Assembly (NCBI RefSeq): GCF_913062585.1
Contig: NZ_CAJXWX010000011.1
Coordinates: 1 to 64,000, forward strand
DNA length: 64,000 nt
Reading direction: 5' to 3'
Source: an uncultured Sphingomonas sp.
GTDB taxonomy: Bacteria > Pseudomonadota > Alphaproteobacteria > Sphingomonadales > Sphingomonadaceae
Positions 31,322-41,110 of this stretch are shown piece by piece (positions within the stretch are counted from its first letter, which is position 1; each line of letters starts with the position of its first letter). The notes beneath the pieces were generated by a model. That model had not been told where the DNA came from and made no database searches. It saw nothing but the letters and a program-made list of their open reading frames with translations. The position numbers and the translations under genes are program-made.

Positions 31322-32584
31322 TCAGTTGGCCAGACGGTCGATCATCGGCTGTGTGATCAGGCAGATGCCCTTATCGGTGCGGCGGAACCGGTGCCCGTCG
31401 AGCACCGGGTCTTCGCCGACCACCAGCCCGTCGGGAATCTTGACGCCGCGATCCAGGATCACGCGCCGCAACTGCGCGCCGCGTCCGATCTGGCAGAAGG
31501 GCAGGACGACGGCCTCGTTCAGCGAGGCATAGCTATGCGTGCGCACGCCGGTCGACAGCAGCGAGCGGTTGATCGATGATCCCGACACGATGCAGTCGCC
31601 CGCGATCAGGCTGGCCACCGCCGACCCGCGCCGTCCCTCGACATCATGGACGAACTTGGCCGGCGGCGTGATCTCGGCATAGGTCCAGAGCGGCCAGCTG
31701 CGGTCGTACAGGTCGAGCTGCGGCACCACGTCGGTCAGGTCCAGGCTCGCCTCCCAATAGGCGTCGACCGTGCCGACGTCGCGCCAATAGGCGCCAGGCT
31801 CGTCATGCGAGCGCACGCAACTGGCGGAGAAACGGTGCGCCTGGGCTTTGCCGTGTTCGACCAGATAGGGGATGATGTCCTTGCCGAAATCGCGGGCGGA
31901 GCCGGGCGTCTCGGCATCGCGGCGCAGCTGTTCGAACAGGAAGGCGGTGCGGAAGACATAGATGCCGAGCGACGCCAGAGACACGTCCTGATTGCCGGGG
32001 ATGGAGGGCGGATCGGCGGGCTTTTCGACGAAATCGACGATGCGGTCGGTCTCGTCGACATGCATCACGCCGAAGGCGCTGGCCTCGGCGCGGGTGACCT
32101 CCAGACAGGCGACGGTGACGTCGGCGCCGCTATCGACATGCTGCTGGAGCATCAGCTCATAGTCCATCTTGTAGACATGGTCGCCCGCCAGGATGACCAT
32201 GAATTCGGGCGCATAGCTCTCGATGATGTCGATATTCTGAAAGACCGCATCGGCGGTGCCCTCATACCATTGAAATTCGCTGATCCGCTGGCTGGCGGGC
32301 AGGATGTCAAAGCTTTCGTTGCGTTCGTCGCGCAGGAAGTTCCAGCCGCGCTGAAGATGCCGGATCAGCGAGTGGGCCTTATACTGGGTCGCCACGCCGA
32401 TGCGGCGGATGCCGGAATTGATCGCGTTGGACAAAGCGAAGTCGATGATCCGCGCCTTGCCGCCGAAATAGACGGCGGGCTTGGCGCGGGTATCGGTCAG
32501 TTCCATCAGCCGACTGCCACGGCCGCCCGCCAGCACATAGGCCATGGCATCGCGCGCCAGCGGTTGTCCGCGCCTCAGGTCCAT
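31322..32584 (-). CDS. glgC: Glucose-1-phosphate adenylyltransferase
   Basis: This enzyme makes ADP-glucose from ATP and glucose-1-phosphate and commits carbon to glycogen. It has an N-terminal nucleotidyltransferase domain with [12 protein letters not shown] (about 11-22) and [19 protein letters not shown] (about 34-52), [12 protein letters not shown] (about 136) and a C-terminal left-handed helix domain. The length is 420 residues. A 78-base spacer from glgB contains an inverted repeat (32615-32635) that may regulate an internal promoter. Confidence 0.96.
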   Translation of the reverse strand: MDLRRGQPLARDAMAYVLAGGRGSRLMELTDTRAKPAVYFGGKARIIDFALSNAINSGIRRIGVATQYKAHSLIRHLQRGWNFLRDERNESFDILPASQRISEFQWYEGTADAVFQNIDIIESYAPEFMVILAGDHVYKMDYELMLQQHVDSGADVTVACLEVTRAEASAFGVMHVDETDRIVDFVEKPADPPSIPGNQDVSLASLGIYVFRTAFLFEQLRRDAETPGSARDFGKDIIPYLVEHGKAQAHRFSASCVRSHDEPGAYWRDVGTVDAYWEASLDLTDVVPQLDLYDRSWPLWTYAEITPPAKFVHDVEGRRGSAVASLIAGDCIVSGSSINRSLLSTGVRTHSYASLNEAVVLPFCQIGRGAQLRRVILDRGVKIPDGLVVGEDPVLDGHRFRRTDKGICLITQPMIDRLAN

Positions 32585-32614
32585 CGTCCGTCTCCTGTCC
32601 GTGTGTTAGTATCA

Positions 32615-32635
32615 CAACGCGCCGGCCACGCGTTG
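32615..32635. promoter_or_regulatory. Candidate operator upstream of glgC
   Basis: CAACGCG at 32615-32621 and CGCGTTG at 32629-32635 form a perfect 7-base inverted repeat with a 7-base spacer, in the only real gap between glgB and glgC. On the minus strand it is followed by TGATACTAAC, which could be a -10 element. The form would suit a LacI- or GntR-type regulator. This is inference only. Confidence 0.4.
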
Positions 32636-32662
32636 ATATTCGTGAAAAGGTCTAAATCTGGA

Positions 32663-34816
32663 TCATCCGTCGAACCGCAGGATGACGGTGGCGAGCGGCG
32701 GCAGGGTGATCCAGGCCGCACCGTCGCTGGCATCCACGCCCCCCATATTGCCCAGCCCCGATCCCCAATATTGGGCCGCGTCGGAGTTCAGCACCTCGGT
32801 CCAACGGCCGTCATGGGGCAGCGGCAGGCGATAGGGCGCGCGGGCGACCGGCGTCATGTTGGCGATCACCGCGACCGGCTTCTCGCCCGGCGCCTTGCGC
32901 AGCCAGGCGAAGACCGAATGCGCGCTGTCATCCGCGACCAGCCATTCGAAGCCCTCGCGCTCGCAGTCGCGGGCATGGAGCGCGGGCGTGTCGCGGTAGA
33001 GATGGTTGAGATCGCGGACCAGCGAGCGCACACCCTCATGCGCATGGCTGCACCGCAGATGCCAGTCGAGCGGGCGATCTTCGGACCATTCCTCGCGCTG
33101 GGCGAATTCCTGGCCCATGAACAGCAGCTTCTTGCCCGGATAGGCCCACATAAAGGCGTAATAGGCGCGCAGATTGGCGAATTTCTGCCAGTCGTCGCCC
33201 GCCATCTTGGTGAGGAGACTGCCCTTGCCGTGAACGACCTCGTCATGGCTGAGCGGCAGGACGAAATTCTCGTCAAAGGCGTAATGGAGGCCGAACAGGA
33301 TCTCGCCATGATGGTGCCGCCGATGCACCGGCTCGCGCGCCATATATTGGAGCGTGTCGTGCATGAAGCCCATGTTCCACTTGAACCCGAAGCCCAGCCC
33401 GCCGTCATGCGCAGGGGCCGAGACGCCGGGCCAGGCGGTCGATTCCTCGGCGACGGTGAAGACGCCGGGATGCTGGCCGTATACCTGCCGGTTGACCTGG
33501 CGGAGAAACTCGACCGCTTCCCAATTCTCGCGGCCGCCCTGTTCGTTGGGCACCCACTCGCCGTCCTTGCGGCTGTAATCGCGGTACAGCATCGAGGCGA
33601 CGGCATCCACGCGAAGCCCGTCGATATGGTAACGCTCGGGCCAGAAGAGCGCATTGTTGACGAGGAAGCTCGCCACTTCGCGCCGCCCGAAATTATAGAT
33701 GGCGGTGTTCCAGTCGGGATGGAAACCCTGGCGCGGATCCTCATGCTCATAGAGCGCGGTGCCATCGAAATGCGACAGGCCATGCGCGTCAGTGGGGAAG
33801 TGGGCTGGCACCCAGTCGAGGATCACGCCCACCCCGGCGCGGTGCGCACCATCGACGAAACGCGAAAACCCCTCCACATCGCCGAACCGCGCGGATGGGG
33901 CATAGAGACCCGTCGTCTGATAGCCCCAGCTGGGGTCGTAAGGATGCTCGGAAATGGGCAGGAATTCGATATGGGTGAAGCCCATCTCGACCACATAGGG
34001 GATCAGCCGCTCGGCCAGCGCGTCCCAACTGAGATACCAGCCATTCTCGTCGCGGTCCCAGGACCCGGCATGAACCTCATAGATGCTGATCGGGACGCGA
34101 CGCGGATCGACGCCCGCCCAATGTTCGCGGTGCGCCTTGTCGTGCCAGCGATGCGCGGGGGGAGCGGTGGTGATCGAGGCGGTCTTGGGGCGAAGTTCGG
34201 CGGCAAAGGCGAACGGGTCGGCCTTCATCGGCTGTTCCGCACCATGCGGGCCGGTGATGGCGAACTTGTACGCTCGGCCCTCGCCGATATCGGGGATGAA
34301 GATTTCCCAGACGCCGACATCGAGGCGGCGGCGCATGACGTGGCGGCCGGGGTTCCAGTCGTTGAAGTCGCCGACCAGCGCCACCCGCTCGGCATTGGGG
34401 GCCCAGACGGCGAAGTGCACGCCCGCCACGCCCTGATGCTCGATCAGGTGCGCGCCCATCTTGTCGTACAGGCGGAAGTGATTGCCTTCGCCCATCAGGA
34501 AATCATCGACCGGCCCCAGCACGGGCCCGAAACTATAGGGATCGGTGATCCACCATTCCGCGCCATGCCCCTGTGCACGGTATTTGACCGGCTGGGCAGG
34601 GCCCTCGACCGCACCCTCGAACAGCCCGCGCGGATCGACCTGGTCCAGCGTGCCCAGTTCGGTGCCGCTCAGGTCGAAGGCGGTGATCGTCTCCGCCCCC
34701 GGCACCAAGGCCCGCAAAAACGTGCCGCCCGGGCCCTGATGCGGCCCCAGCAACGCGAACGGATCGGCGTTGCGGCCTTCGATCAGGGCTTCCAAGGCGG
34801 CACGGGGTGGCTTCAC
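32663..34816 (-). CDS. glgB: 1,4-alpha-glucan branching enzyme
   Basis: This GH13 transglycosylase makes alpha-1,6 branches in glycogen. Two N-terminal CBM48-like regions (about 1-210; VWAPNAERVALVGDFNDWN near 130) precede the barrel with DGLRVDAVASMLYRDYS (nucleophile Asp, about 395), TVAEESTAWPGVS (acid Glu, about 448) and LPLSHDEVVHGKGSLL (about 515). The length is 717 residues. The start is a GTG at 34816 overlapping the glgP stop (GTGA), with GGAACG upstream. Longer in-frame starts would read back through the glgP 3' end. Confidence 0.95.
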   Translation of the reverse strand: MKPPRAALEALIEGRNADPFALLGPHQGPGGTFLRALVPGAETITAFDLSGTELGTLDQVDPRGLFEGAVEGPAQPVKYRAQGHGAEWWITDPYSFGPVLGPVDDFLMGEGNHFRLYDKMGAHLIEHQGVAGVHFAVWAPNAERVALVGDFNDWNPGRHVMRRRLDVGVWEIFIPDIGEGRAYKFAITGPHGAEQPMKADPFAFAAELRPKTASITTAPPAHRWHDKAHREHWAGVDPRRVPISIYEVHAGSWDRDENGWYLSWDALAERLIPYVVEMGFTHIEFLPISEHPYDPSWGYQTTGLYAPSARFGDVEGFSRFVDGAHRAGVGVILDWVPAHFPTDAHGLSHFDGTALYEHEDPRQGFHPDWNTAIYNFGRREVASFLVNNALFWPERYHIDGLRVDAVASMLYRDYSRKDGEWVPNEQGGRENWEAVEFLRQVNRQVYGQHPGVFTVAEESTAWPGVSAPAHDGGLGFGFKWNMGFMHDTLQYMAREPVHRRHHHGEILFGLHYAFDENFVLPLSHDEVVHGKGSLLTKMAGDDWQKFANLRAYYAFMWAYPGKKLLFMGQEFAQREEWSEDRPLDWHLRCSHAHEGVRSLVRDLNHLYRDTPALHARDCEREGFEWLVADDSAHSVFAWLRKAPGEKPVAVIANMTPVARAPYRLPLPHDGRWTEVLNSDAAQYWGSGLGNMGGVDASDGAAWITLPPLATVILRFDG

Positions 34817-37245
34817 ATCACGTTCCAGATTTCCTCGGCATATTGCCGGATGGTGCGATCGGAGGAGAACCATCCGACTTTCGCGACATTGTGGATGGCC
34901 GAGGTCGCCCAGCCCGCCTGATCCTGCCAACGGGCATCGACGCTGCGCTGCGCAGCGGTGTAGGCGTCGAAATCGGCGGCGACCATGAACCAGTCGCTGT
35001 CATACAGCCCGCCCATCAATCCCGCATAACGACCGGGATCGTCGGGCGAGAACACGCCTGAGGCGATGGCGGAGACGGCCTGGCGCAGTTCCGGGCTACC
35101 CTCGATCACCGCGCGGGGATTGTATCCGTCGCGGCGCTGGGCGGCGACCTCGTCGGCGGTCAGGCCGAAGATGACGATATGCTCGTCGCCGACATGCTCC
35201 TTGATCTCGACATTGGCGCCGTCGAGCGTGCCGATGGTCAGCGCGCCGTTGAGCGCGAACTTCATATTGCCGGTGCCCGACGCCTCCATGCCCGCGGTCG
35301 AAATCTGTTCGGACAGGTCGGCGGCGGGGATGATCTTCTCGGCCAGGCTGACATTGTAGTTCGGCACGAAGCCGACCTTCAGCAGATGGCCGACGCTGGG
35401 GTCCGAATTGACCCGGCGGGCGACGTCATTGGCCAGTTTGATGATCAGCTTGGCATTGTGATAGCTCGACGCCGCTTTCCCGGCGAACAGCTTGACGCGC
35501 GGGGTCCAGTCGCGCTCGGGGTGGCTGCGGATCTGATCGTAGAGCGCCACCGTCTCGATGATGTTGAGCAGCTGGCGTTTATATTCGTGGATGCGTTTGA
35601 TCTGGACGTCGAACAACGCATCCGGGTCTATGCGCAGCCCACTCGATTCCCGGAGATAATTTGCCAGCCCCACCTTGTTGGAACGTTTGATTGCCAGAAA
35701 GCGTTCCCTGAAATTCGCGTCCTGCGCAAAATCCGTGAGCGCTATCAATTTTTCCGCGTCATCCTCGAACGCCGGTCCGATCGCCTCGCGGATCAGCGCG
35801 GTTAGCTGTGGATTGCATTGCTGCAACCAGCGGCGCGGGGTGATGCCGTTGGTCTTGTTGTTGATCCGCGTCGGATAGAGGTGATGGAGGTCGGCAAAGA
35901 CCGTCTTCTTCATCAGCTCGGTATGAAGCGCCGCCACGCCGTTGACGCTGTGGCTGCCCGCAAAGGCCAGGTTCGCCATGCGCACCCGCCGCTCGCCGCC
36001 CTCGTCGATCAGGCTGATCGCGGCGATGGCGCGGTCGTCCACACCCGCCATGCCCCGCGCCTCGCGCAACAGCTTGGCGTTGATCGCATAGATCAGCTGC
36101 ATGTGGCGCGGCAGCAACCGCTCGAACAGGTGCAGCGGCCAGCTTTCCAGCGCCTCGGGCAACAGGGTGTGGTTGGTATAGCCGAAGGTGCGGCGGGTGA
36201 TGTCCCACGCCTCGTCGAAGCCCAGATCGTGATGATCGATCAGCAACCGCATCAGCTCGGCGACCGACACCGCCGGATGGGTGTCGTTCAGCTGGATCGC
36301 CGCCTTGTCGGGCAGGGTGCGGATATCCTTGAAATACTGGACATGCCGCCGGACGATGTCCTGGATCGAGGCCGAGGAGAAGAAATATTCCTGCCGCAGC
36401 CGCAGCTCCTGCCCCGCGGGCGAGCTGTCCGACGGATAGAGGACGCGGACCAGCGTCTCGGCCGCCAGCTGTCCCGCCAGCGCGCCGCTATAGTCGCCCG
36501 CATTGAACCGATCGAGCCGGATCTCGTCGATCGCCTGCGCGGTCCATAGCCGCAGCGTGTTGACCCGCTTGCCGCGCCAGCCGACCACGGGGGTGTCGAA
36601 CGCCACCGCCTCGACCGCCTCGGCGGGCTTCCAGTGGACCGCGCCGCTCTCGGTCCCGATCACCTCTCCGCCGAAGCCGACGAAATAGGCGCTCTCGCGG
36701 CGCTCGAATTCCCAGGGATTGCCGTGGCTGAGCCAGGTCTCGGGCAGCTCGACCTGCCAGCCATCGTCGATCCGCTGGCGGAACATGCCGTTCACATAGC
36801 GGATGCCATAGCCGTAAGCGGGCAGGTCGAGACTGGCCAAGCTCTCCATGAAGCACGCCGCCAGCCGTCCCAGGCCGCCATTGCCCAGTGCGGCGTCGGG
36901 TTCGATCTCCTCCAGCTCGGCAAGGTCGACGCCCAGCGCCTGGAGCGCACCGGCCACCTGCGCCATCACCCCCATGTTCGACAGCGCATCGCGCAGCAGC
37001 CGGCCGATCAGGAACTCCAGGCTGAGATAATAGACCCGCTTGGCGCCCGCCGCATGGGCTTCGCGGGTGGAGGCCATCCAGCGTTCGATGATGTCGTTGC
37101 GGACGGTCAGGATGGTGGCGGCCAGCCAGTCGTGCGGCCGCGCATTGGCGGCATCCTTGCCGATCCGGTGCACCAGCGTGTCGACAATGGCGTCGGCCAG
37201 CGGTCCGGTGTCGTCGACGTGCAAAGTGGTGATGGTGGTCGTCAT
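34813..37245 (-). CDS. glgP: Glycogen phosphorylase
   Basis: This GT35 enzyme releases glucose-1-phosphate from glycogen non-reducing ends using pyridoxal phosphate. The PLP lysine lies in EASGTGNMKFALNGALTIG (about 650-670), followed by TLDGANVEI. N-terminal YYLSLEFLIGRLL (about 72) and GNGGLGRLAACFMESL (about 120) are family segments. The length is 810 residues. It is the first gene of the glycogen cluster. The promoter should lie in 37246-37335, where nothing convincing was seen. Confidence 0.97.
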   Translation of the reverse strand: MTTTITTLHVDDTGPLADAIVDTLVHRIGKDAANARPHDWLAATILTVRNDIIERWMASTREAHAAGAKRVYYLSLEFLIGRLLRDALSNMGVMAQVAGALQALGVDLAELEEIEPDAALGNGGLGRLAACFMESLASLDLPAYGYGIRYVNGMFRQRIDDGWQVELPETWLSHGNPWEFERRESAYFVGFGGEVIGTESGAVHWKPAEAVEAVAFDTPVVGWRGKRVNTLRLWTAQAIDEIRLDRFNAGDYSGALAGQLAAETLVRVLYPSDSSPAGQELRLRQEYFFSSASIQDIVRRHVQYFKDIRTLPDKAAIQLNDTHPAVSVAELMRLLIDHHDLGFDEAWDITRRTFGYTNHTLLPEALESWPLHLFERLLPRHMQLIYAINAKLLREARGMAGVDDRAIAAISLIDEGGERRVRMANLAFAGSHSVNGVAALHTELMKKTVFADLHHLYPTRINNKTNGITPRRWLQQCNPQLTALIREAIGPAFEDDAEKLIALTDFAQDANFRERFLAIKRSNKVGLANYLRESSGLRIDPDALFDVQIKRIHEYKRQLLNIIETVALYDQIRSHPERDWTPRVKLFAGKAASSYHNAKLIIKLANDVARRVNSDPSVGHLLKVGFVPNYNVSLAEKIIPAADLSEQISTAGMEASGTGNMKFALNGALTIGTLDGANVEIKEHVGDEHIVIFGLTADEVAAQRRDGYNPRAVIEGSPELRQAVSAIASGVFSPDDPGRYAGLMGGLYDSDWFMVAADFDAYTAAQRSVDARWQDQAGWATSAIHNVAKVGWFSSDRTIRQYAEEIWNVM

Positions 37246-37335
37246 CGATTCGGCGATCCCTGTGTCCCAGTTCTCGCCAGCTTAATCGCGTGCGATCCGA
37301 AGTCACGCGCCAACATCTCGCAATGGCGAAGACGC

Positions 37336-38646
37336 TCAGCCCCTCGTGATGCCCCAGAGTAGGGTCAGATTAAGGCCGATAATGATGGCCGCAATAAACC
37401 AGGCTAGGATTCGCAGCCAGACCGGGCTGGCGAATGGCCCCATCATGCCCTTGTTCGCGGTGAAGCGGACCAGCGGCACCACCGCGAAGGGCAGTTGCAG
37501 GCTGAGGATCACCTGGCTGAGGACGAGCAGCTTGGTCGCGCCCGCCTGTCCGCTGGCCCCCACGACCAGCACGGCGGGCACGATGGCGAGGCCGCGGGTG
37601 ATCAGCCGCCGGAGCCAGGGCGCCAGGCGCAGGTCGAGGAAACCCTCCATCACGATCTGCCCGGCGAGCGTCCCCGTGACGGTCGAATTCTGACCCGAGG
37701 CGAGCAGCGCCACGCCGAACACCACGCTCGCCGCGCCCGCGCCCAGCATCGGGGCGAGCAGGCGGTAAGCCTGGTCGATCTCCGCGACGTCTGTGCGGCC
37801 CGCGACATGGAAGGTGGCGGCGGCGACGATCAAGATCGCGGCGTTGATGAAGAAGGCGAAGAACAGCGCGACGGTACTGTCGATCGTCGCCATCCGGATC
37901 GCATCGCGCTTGCCCTCGGTCGTCAGGCCGAACGCACGGGTCTGTACCACCGAGGAGTGCAGATAGAGGTTATGCGGCATCACCGTCGCGCCCAGGATGC
38001 CGATCGCGATGTAGAGCATCGCCGGGTCGGTCAGGATGCGGGTGGTGGGCACGAACCCGGCCATCACCGCGCCCGGATCGGGGCGCGAGGCGATCAGCTC
38101 ATAGAGGAAACAGCCGCCGATGATGAGGAGGAGCGCGATGATGAATGCCTCGACCTTCCGGAACCCGTAACGCTGGAGCGCCAGGATCAGGAAGACGTCG
38201 AACCCGGTGATGAGGACGCCCCAGACGAGCGGCAGGTCGAACAGCAGTTGCAGCGCGATGGCGGTGCCCAGCACTTCGGCCAGATCGCAGGCGATGATCG
38301 CGATCTCGCAGAGCAGCCAGAGGATGCGCGAGACGGGTTTGGAATAGGCTGCCCGGCACGCCTGCGCCAGGTCAAGCCCGGCGGCGATGCCGAGGCGCGC
38401 CGACAAGGCCTGAAGGATCATCGCCATGATGTTGGACAGCAGGATGACCGAGAGCAGCGCATAGCCATAGGCCGATCCGCCCGCGATGTCGGTCGCCCAG
38501 TTGCCCGGATCCATATAGCCGACCGCGACCAGATAGCCCGGCCCGGCAAAGGCGAACAGCCGCCGCAGGAAGGACGCGCCCTCCGGAATGACGATCGAAC
38601 GATGGCTTTCGGCTAGCGAGCGGGTGGCGGGCGTGGCTACGGTCAT
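37336..38646 (-). CDS. mntH: NRAMP family divalent metal transporter (Mn2+-type)
   Basis: This proton-coupled importer of Mn2+ or Fe2+ sits in the inner membrane. It has about eleven hydrophobic helices. TM1 carries the metal-binding DPGNWATDI (about 46-54) and TM6 [10 protein letters not shown] (about 215-224). The length of 436 residues is normal. The upstream 38647-38720 contains TTGACC-like sequence but no MntR or Mur site that I can recognise. It lies downstream of, but is transcribed separately from, ubiA, with a family A repeat between. Confidence 0.93.
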   Translation of the reverse strand: MTVATPATRSLAESHRSIVIPEGASFLRRLFAFAGPGYLVAVGYMDPGNWATDIAGGSAYGYALLSVILLSNIMAMILQALSARLGIAAGLDLAQACRAAYSKPVSRILWLLCEIAIIACDLAEVLGTAIALQLLFDLPLVWGVLITGFDVFLILALQRYGFRKVEAFIIALLLIIGGCFLYELIASRPDPGAVMAGFVPTTRILTDPAMLYIAIGILGATVMPHNLYLHSSVVQTRAFGLTTEGKRDAIRMATIDSTVALFFAFFINAAILIVAAATFHVAGRTDVAEIDQAYRLLAPMLGAGAASVVFGVALLASGQNSTVTGTLAGQIVMEGFLDLRLAPWLRRLITRGLAIVPAVLVVGASGQAGATKLLVLSQVILSLQLPFAVVPLVRFTANKGMMGPFASPVWLRILAWFIAAIIIGLNLTLLWGITRG

Positions 38647-38723
38647 CGGCCTGAAGATGTGACGGAGTTTCCGAGAACCGACAACCCGCCAAAGCGTTGC
38701 GCTGGGTCAAGTTTAAGCGGGGC

Positions 38724-38841
38724 AATTCCTCCCCTGCAAGGGGAGGTGGCAGGGCGAAGCCCTGACGGAGGGGTGTCCCGCTCTCGATAGGTTGTCACCC
38801 CTCCGACGCGCTGCGCGCCACCTCCCCTTGCAGGGGAGGAA
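38724..38841. repeat. Palindromic repeat, family A copy 3
   Basis: The arms AATTCCTCCCCTGCAAGGGG and CCCCTTGCAGGGGAGGAA enclose GACGGAGGGGTGT and CACCCCTCCGACGC. It lies between mntH and ubiA and directly abuts the ubiA stop codon (38842-38844). Confidence 0.9.
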
Positions 38842-39765
38842 TCAGAGGGACGAGCCCACCACTGCGCAGGCCAGCGCCATCAGCAATCCTGCGAACCGAT
38901 TGGACCGGAACCGGTACAGCGCCCCCGCACCATCTTCGGGCGTCAGCGTCACCACCTGCCACCCCAGATGCAGCGCGATCGGCACCAGCGCCGCGACCGC
39001 CAGCGGGTCCGGCCGCACCAGCCAGATCGCCCCTGCCCAGCACAGCACCGCCACAAGGTAAAACGCTCCCACGCCCGGCTTCACATGCGCGCCCATGCGC
39101 AGCGCCGAGGAGCGCACCCCGATCAGCGCATCGTCCTCGCGGTCCTGAAGCGCATAGATGGTGTCATAGCCGATCACCCAGGCGATCGACCCGGCATAGA
39201 GCAGCCAGAGCGGCGCGGAGAGCGCCCCCGCCACCTCCGCCCAGCCGACCAAAGCGGCCCAGCTGAACACCATGCCCAGCCAGGCCTGCGGCCACCAGGT
39301 GATCCGCTTCATGAAGGGATAGGCGGCGACCGGCGCCAGGCTCGCCACCGCGACGATGGCAGCCAGCGCGCGCAACTGGACGAGGACGACCAGCCCGATC
39401 AGGCACAGCGCGACCAGCCAGATCGCCGCCAGCTTGACAGAGACGAGGCCCGAAGGGATCGGCCGCGCCCGCGTCCGTGCGACCTTGGCATCCAGATCGC
39501 GGTCGACGATGTCGTTGAAGACGCACCCTGCGCCGCGCATCGCGATCGACCCCAGCAGGAACCACAGGATCAGCGGCCAGCGATCCGGCAGGCCCCCCGC
39601 CAGCGCGATCGCCCAGACGCCGGGCCAGAAGAGCAGCCACCAGCCGATCGGCCGGTCGAACCGCGCCAGCAGCGCCAGCCCCCGCAGCCGGGGCGGCAGC
39701 CGCCCGACCAGTCCCTTATGCTCGCTATCGGGTACGATCTCGATGGTGCTGGGCTCGATGGTCAT
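38842..39765 (-). CDS. ubiA: 4-hydroxybenzoate polyprenyltransferase
   Basis: This inner-membrane prenyltransferase attaches the polyprenyl tail to 4-hydroxybenzoate in ubiquinone synthesis. The two Asp-rich motifs are NDIVDRDLDAKVART (about 83-97) and DREDDALIGVRSSA (about 206-219). Eight or nine membrane helices can be seen. The length is 307 residues. The stop codon lies exactly at the edge of a family A repeat. The ubiquinone it helps make is the substrate of the oxidase encoded at 22391-26299. Confidence 0.95.
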   Translation of the reverse strand: MTIEPSTIEIVPDSEHKGLVGRLPPRLRGLALLARFDRPIGWWLLFWPGVWAIALAGGLPDRWPLILWFLLGSIAMRGAGCVFNDIVDRDLDAKVARTRARPIPSGLVSVKLAAIWLVALCLIGLVVLVQLRALAAIVAVASLAPVAAYPFMKRITWWPQAWLGMVFSWAALVGWAEVAGALSAPLWLLYAGSIAWVIGYDTIYALQDREDDALIGVRSSALRMGAHVKPGVGAFYLVAVLCWAGAIWLVRPDPLAVAALVPIALHLGWQVVTLTPEDGAGALYRFRSNRFAGLLMALACAVVGSSL

Positions 39766-39854
39766 GGCAAGGGGGCCTATGGCCGCGACCCGTGGCGCGC
39801 AAGGGCGTTCGACGCTATCGTCGTGCCCGTGTCCTCCCGCGATAGCCTTGCCTC

Positions 39855-40007
39855 ATGATCGGCCTGTCGGTCGCGGTCGGCCGTTTCGTCGAGGCGCTGT
39901 TCTGGGCGATCCTGCGCGTCGCCGGGATGGTCGGCGGCGTGGTGCTGGTCGCGGCGCTGGCACTGGGCCTGGCCTGGTGGCTGATCCGGCGGCGTCGGCG
40001 CGGTTAG
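39855..40007 (+). CDS. Small single-pass membrane protein (50 residues)
   Basis: An ATG at 39855 opens a 50-residue frame ending in TAG at 40005-40007. It encodes one long hydrophobic helix (about residues 22-44) and a C-terminal positively charged tail of five Arg and a Gly. The composition (Ala, Val, Leu, Gly, then RRRRR) fits a small inner-membrane protein with its C terminus in the cytoplasm. It stands between divergent ubiA and a convergent glycosyltransferase. No family was recognised. Confidence 0.55.
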   Translation: MIGLSVAVGRFVEALFWAILRVAGMVGGVVLVAALALGLAWWLIRRRRRG

Positions 40008-40010
40008 GGA

Positions 40011-41027
40011 TCAGGCCGCGACCGTCGCCTGACCGGAACGGATGATGTTGAGATTATACTGCGCCAGGAAGCTGCCGCGTCCGGTGACGCTGCCCTCCAG
40101 ATCGGGGCGCTCGCCGATGGTGAGGCAGTTTTCCCATGCCCCCTCCGCCAGAGGCAGCCAATGGTCGAGCGCACGGTGCGGCTCGGCCAGCGCCGCCTCC
40201 AGGAACAGGTCGCCCAGCGCGAAGAAATAGTCGGGGGACTCCGGCCAGTTCGCCATTTCGCTTTCGTTCATCGTCAGCGCCTCTTGCAGGCGCCCGGTCT
40301 TGGTGAACGCGTGCAAGGCGTTGATGACCAGATCGTGCCGCCAGTTCGCGTCCAGCGGCGTGGCGGCGAGCGCTTGGGCATAATGGTCGCAAGCGGACAG
40401 GAGGTCGCCCCGCATCTGCGCGTCCTTGCCCAATTGATAGGTCAGGTATGCGTCGTCGGGCCGGTCGGCCAGCTCGGCGAGCAGCAGCAGCCAGTGGCGG
40501 TCCATCTTGCGCGCGAGCTGCGGCGCGAGGTCGCCGTCATGCCCGATATCGAGCGCAATGCGATGGCGGGGCAAGGCGGAGGCGACCTGTTCGCGCACGC
40601 GCCCTTCATAGCGGACGCCGCGCGGCAGCAGGCGCGTCATCCATGTCCGCTGCACGGTGCCGGTGTCCGCCTCGCTGTGGACGCACGGTGCTCCCAGCCG
40701 GTCACCGGCGGTCGCACACCATTCGCGGATGGCGGCACCGTCGCCGATGATCCATTCATCGGCGTCGATGACCAGGTTCCATTCCGCATCGGCCAGCGTC
40801 AGGGCGTGATTGCGTGCGATGGCGAAGCTTTCGGGCCAGGGCAGATGATGCACCTCGGCCCCCAGCTCTTGCGCGATCGCGACCGTATCGTCCGTCGATC
40901 CGGTGTCGAGCACGACGATCCGGTCGACCCAGGGCGACACGCTGTTCAGGCAGCGGGCGATGGAGCGGGCCTCGTCGCGGACGATCAGGACGGCGGCAAT
41001 GTCGGACGGGGTCCGTGTCACGGGCAT
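40011..41027 (-). CDS. Glycosyltransferase family 2 protein
   Basis: This is a cytoplasmic GT-A glycosyltransferase of 338 residues. The N-terminal domain has AAVLIVRDEARSIARCL (about 11-27), VLDTGSTDDTV (about 38) and the metal-binding VIDADEWI (about 85). After about residue 180 the sequence turns to helix pairs of TPR type (for example LTYQLGKDAQMRGDLLSACD, about 195-215), as in the SunS-like GT2 group. Sugar and acceptor are unknown. Its stop is 3 bases from that of the 50-residue gene on the other strand. Confidence 0.85.
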   Translation of the reverse strand: MPVTRTPSDIAAVLIVRDEARSIARCLNSVSPWVDRIVVLDTGSTDDTVAIAQELGAEVHHLPWPESFAIARNHALTLADAEWNLVIDADEWIIGDGAAIREWCATAGDRLGAPCVHSEADTGTVQRTWMTRLLPRGVRYEGRVREQVASALPRHRIALDIGHDGDLAPQLARKMDRHWLLLLAELADRPDDAYLTYQLGKDAQMRGDLLSACDHYAQALAATPLDANWRHDLVINALHAFTKTGRLQEALTMNESEMANWPESPDYFFALGDLFLEAALAEPHRALDHWLPLAEGAWENCLTIGERPDLEGSVTGRGSFLAQYNLNIIRSGQATVAA

Positions 41028-41110
41028 GACTTTCGATACGTGCCAAGGCCGGGTGCGATGGCTCGCCGCCTCTTAGATCGCATCATGGTTATGAAAGTCT
41101 AAACGCGCGG

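Noticed and set aside
31646..34921. Very long plus-strand open frame opposite glgC and glgB
   Set aside because: It lies entirely on the antisense of two certain glycogen genes and shows no domain; it is a composition effect.
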